Assembly (NCBI RefSeq): GCF_002443255.2
Contig: NW_019211457.1
Location: forward strand, 15,052,374 to 15,116,373
Direction of reading: 5' to 3'
Length of the DNA: 64,000 nt
Origin: Varroa destructor
Lineage: Eukaryota > Arthropoda > Arachnida > Mesostigmata > Varroidae
How positions within the stretch are numbered: position 1 is the stretch's first letter; each line of letters opens with the position of its first letter. The translations under genes were made by a program, and so were the position numbers. Under the pieces are notes generated by a model. That model ran no database searches and was not told where the DNA came from. It saw nothing but the letters and a program-made list of their open reading frames with translations. Shown piece by piece: positions 48,809-56,981 of the stretch.

Positions 48809-51800
48809 CGATGGGATGGCATTAACAACTCGAGACTGCGAACTAAAAAAACTGAAAAAAAGATAACGCATACGTAACTCATTTTTAACCACCCAGCCTG
48901 GACGGGAGCTCAGCGTTGTGTAAACACTAGGGAACCTTTCCAATGCATTTCTTTATTCATGTTGCCTACCTGGCTTCAACTACAAATGAATCAAGTGACA
49001 CAGAAAATTCGATTCTTCTAAGAGGTGTATCTCCAAGTGTCACCCCCTTTGTGTGAAATCATGTAGGGGTTAAGTTGAAGTAGCAAATATACGGAGATAA
49101 TAAAAGCTATTTAAAAGGTCAATCCACATTATTGAGCTGTAAACTTAAGTCTTTACTTTATGGTCCAGCCACCCGTCGCCCATGAGAAATAAGTTATAAG
49201 ACTTCTATTGGTTTTACTACCGTAAATAAACCAATGTAAAGAGGAGAGGAAAATGATTTTTGGTAGTCACCTGGCAGCCTGTAATAAATAATTCCTATAG
49301 GCCTATAAGACTTTTTTAAAATTGTGTTTCTTACGACGTTACAACGCCAAAAAACTATGGCCCAACCCAAAAATGAAGCGCCACATTTGCGGTTCTATCG
49401 GTTCAGACTGTATTTGACACCTAAAGGTACTTCCTAGAAATGTTTTTCTATACCTAATTAACAAAGATGATGTGACGAAATGAAAGGTCGATCGTGACCA
49501 ACTTGCTTCGAAGAACTTAGCGAGTTTCGTGACGCCATTACTGAAGTGCGAAATAAGCAACGAGGACGCGTCTGCAGAAGTATAGACGTACAGGAAAACG
49601 GAACAGGACGTGATTTTATCTATTCGCTGTAATTACGGGGTTGCGTTTATAACATAGCAACGACCAGGTAAAGCAAGACGTTGATTTTCCTATGGAATGA
49701 AATAATAACATAACGTAACGCGTCGAAAGGAAGGTAGATGCGCAGAGATTCACGTGACTGTGAGCCGATTTGTTGCTTTATCGAATCTTGATGAAAAAAG
49801 TAGGAGCCATAACAGGTAAATTGAAAAAATTTCAACCGAATACTTATGGACAAGTAGGAGCATGCGCTGACATTTAGGACGGAGTTAGGTTTTGAACCCC
49901 AAGCACAAACTACGCCAAATACGGTTTGATGCCTAAAGGGTGAAACAAGTATTAAACGAAATTAGGACCCGTCGGTGGATGAATTGGAACCTAGGCCGCA
50001 CACAGCCTTACCCTTACTAAATATGATTTGGATGAAATTTTAAAATCGCAGACTTATACAGTTCCTCATTATACAAAGACGATGCGTGGATACCGGCTGG
50101 TACGATTAGCCGTGTCGAAAACAAGTGCACTTTCAGACATGGCCAACAACAGCTGGATTCGCCACCTCCAATCATCGTATTGTTGCTACGTTTGGTGCTA
50201 CTTGTTAGTGCTAATAGCGCTTGCCAAAGACTCAGCTAATCGAACAAAGGTAATCTATAAGCTAGGAGTAAAGTTAGAATCAGCCTGTGTTCAAAATTTC
50301 ACCTAATTTTCATTCATCTTTCGGGCCAGTATTACCGCAAGTGAATGCAACAGCCTAGTATGCATTACAGAGCTACGCGCGAAGGTCCTGTCAATCGAAC
50401 AAATCCTTTTGCGAATTAATCACAGGATGTTTAGGTGATTCGTATTCTTCTCAGGTCTACGAATTCACACGTAGCAGGTATTCCGTTGCGTCATATATAT
50501 ACATATATCGTTATCTTTCGGAATTTATAGGCTGGTTTCTACTAGATACAGACCTCTCTATGGGCTATTCTAGATTAGTTAGTTTGCGGTCACTGTATAG
50601 TGCGACTTAAGGATCTTCTGGATTTTCGCCAATCGACCTTCGACCAATAATGCTAGCTTTGTCCACGAATTCTCGGTGAGTCACCTGGCCGAGCTGTGCA
50701 CACATGCGAAGCCCATACTCTCGCGTACCTAGAACTTATTACCTCTTGCACAGTGTATTCCGTTCGAATTCTTGACGCTACGAAGATTTGCCTATAGACG
50801 ATCCGTAGTTTATTGGTATTTGCCTTCCCACTACCAGTGTGCCCGGAAGGCCGTATTTACAAATCTATAATGGACACAAGACAGCAGTTCTTGCTCGTGA
50901 AGGCGTGCACCTAAATTAAGCGAATATGCATGGCTCAAAAAGGCCGATACCATTCACCAGAGAATACTACTAGTATCAATACTATGTTTACTTAAATTCT
51001 ATGAGTTTTTAGTTCGGTCATTGTTCTACGAAGAGCACTAAAGTGGGACGGTATGGACGCGAAATAATTGCAATCCATCGTCTGTGCGGGTACGTACGCC
51101 GTACTGAAAATGGATACGCATTAAACGACGAAATCTACTGCCGCATTGCTTTATCTTGCGATAGATAGTTATTACATGGAGGTCCCGTATACATATATAT
51201 ATATAAAATTGACTGTTTACTTGCGTGGACAAAGAAATCTCTATTGTTAGTTAGTAGTTTACGTCCTGCTTACTAGAGATGTGGTTTTGTCTATGAGTGT
51301 TAGCGAGAGGTCTTTCAGGCTTAGCCGAATACCATTGTAGGGAAAATATTCATTAACGTAAGATGAACTTCATCTATGAAAGCAAATTAAGTTAGCAGCG
51401 CTGGCTTCTCGGTGAACAGAATGGAGTCTACCAATAGCCAGTTTATTTCTATGAACCAAGAAATAGGATCGTAGCTTGAAGCCGGGCGTAGGCACGAAAG
51501 TTTACGTTAGATATGATAGAGGAAGCCATTATTTGCTTAAAACGGGGATGTGCAGCAGACTATAGTGTCGAAGGTAAACCGGAAACGAAAACAAGGTATC
51601 ATAAATTGAAAAGTTGGAAGCAACTAAATAAAACCTCAGGAAGCGCTCATTATGCAGAAGTTAAGGGCTATACGCTTCGTCTTAACCGAGGACTATTTAG
51701 CAAAAAATCGAATTAGTTAGGGTCTTTTTTTGACATTAACTGCTTGCAGTAATACAGGCTTGTAATTTTCAGCTAATTTGTAAATAAACAACGAAACGTT

Positions 51801-51891
51801 GCTTTGTTGGAGCCATCGCTAAGCGGAAAAATCGTCAAAATATATTTTGATTAAGAGAACATACAGCTTACGGACAATATTGCTTGTTGTT
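48809..51891. other. intergenic between copy A and the pseudoprotease gene
   Basis: AT-rich, short ORFs without motifs. The missing first exon of the 52.7-kb gene may lie here or just downstream, but I could not identify an ATG with signal-peptide coding and a phase-0 donor. An (AT)n run is at 51191-51205. Confidence 0.4.
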
Positions 51892-51967
51892 GGTCTTCTC
51901 GCCTAACAGTACCAAGCAGTACACCGAATGGTCTTCTCGCCTAACAGTACCAAGCAGTATACCGAAT
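51892..51967. repeat. 38-bp tandem duplication, two units
   Basis: Units at 51892-51929 and 51930-51967 begin GGTCTTCTCGCCTAACAGTA and differ at a single base (GTACACC against GTATACC). This is a recent local duplication. Confidence 0.95.
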
Positions 51968-52715
51968 TTGCAAATTATTCCAATCAAACTAGGTTCAGTG
52001 CCGTGATAAATACGGTCCAGCGTTCTATTTAAATAGATACACTGAGAATGCATTCGGCGATTCGCGTTCCGAGAATTACGCCTAACTAGTTCAATAATCC
52101 ACCTTTATCGCTCATTTAGAGAAAATGCGAACTTACTGGACATTGATAAATCTAGCAAATATATTATGGTAAGAGGTCTAGTTCCACGCCCCTTTCATAG
52201 TCGGTCAGACGAAAGTGGTCAAGTCGTTAGAGCTACCACAATGTTTGAAATATTGCTAAGATTGATAATGGTTCGGGTAAAAGGCAACACGTTCTTGCAT
52301 TTGGCAAATGTATGTATAATGATTTAGTTAAATTGCTCGATTAGGCCGTCGGCGATAAAATCGGACAATGTACTAGAGCGAATTGAAGGGTGGATATGCC
52401 TTAGCAGGTTTAGTAGGCATGCGCGCACAGGGCAGTATTTGCGCATAATATCTTAAAAGGTAATAAAATAGTTGACCCAGAAATAAATACAATGTAGAAA
52501 AAGTCCGACCATAAAAAAAAACGTTTCGTTTGAAATTTAGTTACATTATGGTTGGGTTTCAAGTTGTCTACGGGCTTCCGGGCTCCCAGGCATTCGTATC
52601 GATTTCCATTCGGTTTTTTTTACCGCGCGTTATTTCATAGCTGGTTCTTGCAATACAGTAGCCTTTGAGGGTAGTAGAAACGCTTTTATCTAGATGATAA
52701 CTTATTGTATGCTGT

Positions 52716-52731
52716 GTCGTTTTTTGCTCAG
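52716..52731 (+). promoter_or_regulatory. probable 3' splice site before the pseudoprotease exon
   Basis: TCGTTTTTTGCTCAG is a pyrimidine tract plus CAG acceptor. The frame is open upstream only to 52678 and contains no ATG, so coding must enter through this acceptor, in phase 0. The other intact gene has the same arrangement (acceptor ending at 58812, phase 0). Confidence 0.6.
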
Positions 52732-54420
52732 ATCAATCTGCTCATCATAGTCTGCGTGTCGTTATGTTTCGTCTCGCCCACAGCTGCACCTGACGATTTC
52801 GGGCAGAGGATTCCAGACAACGATTTCGGCTTTCGAATCGAAGACTTCGGCAATGTGCTCGTAAAACGATCAGTAAATCGCCCATACAAGAGCTCGTCGT
52901 CAGTTGTTGGCAGTAATCATTTATTTGAAGGTATCGTTGATGGTTACCTCGCATCAAGCGTCACGATTTTTGGGGATGGCCAACAGTACATCGGATTTGC
53001 TAATATCGATGGCAACGATTACGACATCACTGCGAAAGCCTCCTCATTAAAGAAACAGTCCTACTGGGCAGGTGCAAGAAATGTGCGTATAATGAAAGCG
53101 AAACGTCGTAATAAAGCAATAACCGCTTACCAACAAAACAAGGTTTACGACTGTTCAAAGTTGAAAGAGGTAACCGCCCCCGAAAATAAGCTTAATATCA
53201 GGAAGGACCTGACCAATAACATGCACTGCACATTAAGAGTAGTGTGCGATTTTCATTTCATGGTTCGAGTCGGAGAAGGGCTAGCGGATAAGGCCCGGTT
53301 TGAAATGGCGGCGCAAGTAGCTTTCGCAGATTTTATTTTCGGAAAAACCCCTTTTCGCGATTCCAACAATACCTACACCGGCTTTAGGTTTTCAGTAGGC
53401 GAACACAAAGTCCTAGAGAATTTTACCGATGCTACACATTACGGCATGGAGTACCCTATAGAGGATCCTGCTATTGCACTACAGATGTTCTCCGTCAATG
53501 ATTCCGGAGATAATGACGGATATTGCGGCGCAGTGTTGTTTTCGGGGAGAAAATACGAAGGTTGCCCGAGACTCTTGACGTCCTACATCGGGGACTTGGA
53601 ATACGTACTTGGGGCATGCGCGCCTAAGCGTAGAATATATGACTCGCCTCCATTCTTCATAACACCGAATACCATCCTTATAGCTGCAATACGAGATGAT
53701 GAAGTTGTTAGCCGAGAGCAACTAGTTGAAGCTTTAGTGCGAGGGCTTGCGCGTATTTTAGGAGCAAGGAGCATTCCGCAGCTCCATCCTTCCGAATTAG
53801 AGTCCTCGAAAATGAAAAAATCCAAAAAGCGAAATCGCAAAAGACTGTTGCCCAAGTTTTCCCAACAGCAGATCGAGGAAATGTCGTTTTTTATGCGGCA
53901 CAAACAGTGCCTCATGCGAAAGGGATTTTGCGGTAATCTACTCGTTGAGGGTAAGGAACAATGCGACGAAGGGCCGTTGGGAGGCCCATGCTGTTCTCCG
54001 ACTTGCCTACTGGAATCGGGAGCCGAATGCAGTGATCAAAACTATGGATGCTGCGAGTTTTGTTCAATCTCTCCGGTGACGTGGATCTGTAGCGCTCCAG
54101 ACTACGATAATTGTAGAGACGTGGGTCGTTGTACAGGCAGAAGTCACGTATGCCCTGAAATACCAGCCAAAAACGGAACTCGGTGTCGGGACCACGGCCT
54201 TTGCAGGGACGGGGTATGTCGACACATCTGTGAGGAGCTCGGCTTGACGAAGTGTTTCTGTAGCGATAAGGAGGACCAATGCAAAGTTTGCTGTATCCAT
54301 CAGACGAGATGCAAGCCATTCGGGGTTCCGCTCTATCTCGATGAAGATTCACCCTGCGCCGCCGGTAAAGTCTGTAGAAATCACAAGTGTGTTCCTATAA
54401 GTTCAGGCGCGGGTTTATAA
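52732..54420 (+). CDS. secreted ADAM17-like pseudoprotease (main exon)
   Basis: 562 codons from the acceptor at 52731 to TAA at 54418-54420, without a break; the exon with the ATG is not identified. It begins with the rest of a signal peptide (INLLIIVCVSLCFVSPTAA). A prodomain like that of ADAM17 follows (LFEGIVDGYLASSVTIF, then a Cys-switch-like VYDCSKL). The catalytic fold starts near residue 164 (NMHCTLRVVCDFHF), with YCGAVLFSGR and the TPNTILIAA strand. The zinc motif is gone: at residues 337-348 it reads RGLARILGARSI where the paralogue has HELGHMWGAHHD, so all three His and the Glu are missing. The Met-turn region is replaced by a basic run (KMKKSKKRNRKR, about 360-372). A disintegrin-like domain (CGNLLVEGKEQCDEG, from about 400) and a membrane-proximal Cys-rich domain follow to the end. 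There is no membrane anchor, so a soluble secreted product is expected. It cannot be a zinc protease; a binding, decoy or inhibitory role is possible but not shown. Confidence 0.85.
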   Translation: MNLLIIVCVSLCFVSPTAAPDDFGQRIPDNDFGFRIEDFGNVLVKRSVNRPYKSSSSVVGSNHLFEGIVDGYLASSVTIFGDGQQYIGFANIDGNDYDITAKASSLKKQSYWAGARNVRIMKAKRRNKAITAYQQNKVYDCSKLKEVTAPENKLNIRKDLTNNMHCTLRVVCDFHFMVRVGEGLADKARFEMAAQVAFADFIFGKTPFRDSNNTYTGFRFSVGEHKVLENFTDATHYGMEYPIEDPAIALQMFSVNDSGDNDGYCGAVLFSGRKYEGCPRLLTSYIGDLEYVLGACAPKRRIYDSPPFFITPNTILIAAIRDDEVVSREQLVEALVRGLARILGARSIPQLHPSELESSKMKKSKKRNRKRLLPKFSQQQIEEMSFFMRHKQCLMRKGFCGNLLVEGKEQCDEGPLGGPCCSPTCLLESGAECSDQNYGCCEFCSISPVTWICSAPDYDNCRDVGRCTGRSHVCPEIPAKNGTRCRDHGLCRDGVCRHICEELGLTKCFCSDKEDQCKVCCIHQTRCKPFGVPLYLDEDSPCAAGKVCRNHKCVPISSGAGL

Positions 54421-56000
54421 GAGGGGCGATCTGGGCTTCGGCTACGGGATCGATGTCGTCGCCGTAAGCTCAACTAAAATACGCACATCACAAGACGATA
54501 TGACGATATGAAGTTCCATACGTTTTAAACGCTTAATTCGTTTAGTAGGCATCAGTAAAACGTTTTTTGCTACCCAATTACTGCGGCTATCATTATGTAT
54601 GCCAAAGTCGATATCAAGTCATCTATACATACGATATTATACTACACCGGCTAGTTGACGCCCAGCACCTGACACAGCATTATATACAAACTGTCCCATA
54701 CGGTATAATTTTTCGACGATGAAGCGTCAGCTATTGCACCGATGAGACTTAAAACAGAAAAACACAAAATCAGTTCTAATCTGGTTTGCGGAAAACTGCT
54801 GTAGACCGTGGACGTGGGGAGAGGGTATTAGATGTTAGAACAGAGTTTTATTTTCTGTCGGTGTTGCCAGTGTAAACAGACGATCGCTAGCAAACTGCTT
54901 TGATTCCGAAGCACTACTGGATCCGTCTACCACCGTAACCTGGTCGAAAGTACGCCTATTTGTTTAGCCTAAAGCGCGTACTAAACAATCATGAATTCAA
55001 TTGTTTGTCATTGTCAGCAGCAAAAATCTTCATTCTATTAGGGCATATACTTATATAATACAATATAATACTAATACAATATTTATATAGAGAATACGAA
55101 GAAAAGGTTGTCAGCGAGAACCGAGCACCTGATCACCGAGGTTTATAAATATAAGGCAAGAGCTGCCGTCATATGGGCACGGTGCTTAACCGGATTGAAG
55201 CAGACTTTCGCTATAGGAAATTTGGCTTTTACATATGTATATTAAGTATTGGAAACGTAGTATTTTACGACCAAATGTGAGAGAAGCGTTACTACCTGTT
55301 AAATTGCTAAGTCTTGGAAAAAAGACGCTGCGTATTTGATGTAGCGGAACCGTGCAGCTAACCCCTATATAGACGACTTTGGACATCTTAAACTGCGCTA
55401 CTTCGTAGCCATTATTTAAAAGGCTCATTGGCAGAATCTATGCTGGGATCCAATGAAAGTTCTAAAGTGAGCAAATGTGGAGCATCCTATTAGAATGTTC
55501 TATAATCATGTGGAAAGCCTTTATTTTCGTTGGTTGTTCTACTTGCCTTTTATGAAGTTCTACAGGCCTATGCACCTCGATTAGTTTTTAATATCCGTGG
55601 GGTCTGTCCTTATCCAGTTCTTGTTCTTTTGCCATTTATAAATATAAGGCGAATATAAGGCCATTTAGAGTTATAAAATTCTGACTTTTTTTTTCGAAAG
55701 TCAGGAATATATTTTAGTATGATCACGTGGGGCGCTCATAATTTACAGTTTTTCCAGGTCGTTGCAAAATAAACTAGGCTGTACGTTACTAAATTTTTGC
55801 GACATCTACCGCAAAACACTATCAAATTACAGCGATATTTATTATTCCTAGATATTCCAATAAACAAAAATGCGGATGCTTTGTTCTGTAATGAAACATT
55901 AAATTCGGAATATCGTAGTTCCTGTCCTAGCAGTTCTTCATCTTCCACGGGACGATTTTATGTGAAGTTGTCCGAGCAAGGTTATACAATCTTCAACTGC
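54421..56000. other. intergenic between convergent ADAM17-like genes
   Basis: AT-rich sequence. The 14-base string TTTATAAATATAAGGC-like occurs twice (about 55141 and 55634). A short hairpin, CTGACTTT and AAAGTCAG, flanks a T run at 55680-55705. A plus frame at 55797-56081 runs into the rRNA-derived segment and is not a gene. If the neighbouring rRNA piece came with an R1-type element, its 3' end would have to lie in the right-hand part of this stretch; I see no reverse-transcriptase motif. Confidence 0.4.
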
Positions 56001-56031
<31 letters not shown>

Positions 56032-56402
56032 TGACTGAACGGCAGGGAAAGAACACCCTGTTGAGCTTGACTCTAGTCTGACTTTGTGAAGAGACATAGG
56101 AGGTTTAGCATAAGTGGGAGATTCGTCATCAATGAAATACCGCTACTTCTTAGGTTTCTTTACTTGCTCAATGGAGTAAATATGCTCATTCCATGTTTTA
56201 GAAAAAAAAGTATAGTAATTTGTGATTTATATTGAGGACATAGTCAGGTGGGGAGTTTGACCGGGGCCGTACATCTGTCAAAAAATAACGCAGGTGTTCT
56301 TAGGCCAGCTCAGCGAGAACAGAAATCCCGCATCGAGCAAAAGGGTAAATGCTGGCTTGATCTTAGCTTTCAGTACAAGTGTAGACCGTAGAAGCGTGGC
56401 CC

Positions 56403-56440
56403 CTCGATCTTTCTGTTTTTACTCGATCTTTCTGTTTTTA
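56403..56440 (+). repeat. 19-bp exact tandem duplication in the 28S copy
   Basis: CTCGATCTTTCTGTTTTTA occurs twice head to tail, at the place where 28S reads once TATCGATCCTTT. It arose after or during formation of the copy. Confidence 0.95.
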
Positions 56441-56460
56441 GGAATTTTAAGCAAGAGATA

Positions 56461-56495
<35 letters not shown>

Positions 56496-56623
56496 TGGCC
56501 AAGCGTTCATAGCGACGTCGCTTTTTGATCCATCGATGTCTGCTCTTCCTATCATTGCGAACCAGAATTCGCAATTCCAATTCGAAGTGTTGGATTGTTC
56601 ACCCCACTAATAGGGAACGTGAC

Positions 56624-56664
<41 letters not shown>

Positions 56665-56676
56665 CGTTCGCAGTTG

Positions 56677-56804
56677 TTATGGTGATGGTAACCCTGCTTT
56701 ATACGAGAGGAACCGTAGGTTTAGAGAGTTGGTTTTGTGTTTATGGTGATGGTAACCCTGCTTTGTACGAGAGGAACCGTAGGTTTAGAGAGTTGGTTTT
56801 GTGT
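56677..56804 (+). repeat. 64-bp tandem duplication across the sarcin-ricin loop region
   Basis: Units 56677-56740 and 56741-56804 differ at one base (TTATACGAGAGG against TTGTACGAGAGG). Each contains a version of the sarcin-ricin loop segment ACGAGAGGAACC, which is single in real 28S. Confidence 0.95.
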
Positions 56805-56913
56805 TTGATTGAAAAATCAGAGCCACTATCTAATGGATTATGTCATATTATTAAGGTTATAAAGTCAGAATCCAATCCCGAGTCCATAACATTAGTGTCT
56901 GGAATGTATATTG

Positions 56914-56919
56914 TTTATT
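56914..56919 (-). terminator. candidate poly(A) signal of the 57.0-58.8 kb gene
   Basis: TTTATT on the plus strand is AATAAA on the minus strand, 63 bases beyond the stop codon of the active-site-intact gene. It lies about 35 bases outside the edge of the 28S copy. Confidence 0.5.
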
Positions 56920-56981
56920 AAATAGTTTTTAATAGTGTTTAAAAAAAATTGAAATCGTCTAAGATCGCATCGCTCTATAGG

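Larger units (their letters stand above)
56001..56881 (+). pseudogene. degenerate copy of the 3' part of 28S rRNA
   Basis: Strong similarity to the conserved 3' part of eukaryotic 28S rRNA begins abruptly at CTAGCGAAACCACAGCCAAG (56001) and includes TTGAGCTTGACTCTAGTCTG, GGTGGGGAGTTTGAC, AGAAAAGTTACCACAGGGAT, GCGTTCATAGCGACGTCGCT, GGTTTAGACCGTCGTGAGAC and TACGAGAGGAACC, ending near AAGTCAGAATCC (about 56873). Order and strand are those of the gene. It is not functional: highly conserved positions are changed (for example GTGACCTGGG for GTGAGCTGGG, an extra C in CACCCCACTAATAG), there are two internal duplications, and the sarcin-ricin loop is duplicated and altered. It sits alone, without 5' 28S, 5.8S or 18S sequence, between the stop codons of two protein genes. 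Confidence 0.9.

Noticed and set aside
53479..54352. Minus-strand ORFs of 80-146 codons inside the pseudoprotease gene, and plus-strand ones inside the 57.0-58.8 kb gene
   Set aside because: Antisense shadows of the long coding frames, without domains of their own.
55797..56081. 94-codon ORF leading into the 28S copy
   Set aside because: Its right third is translated rRNA sequence; the left part has no motif.
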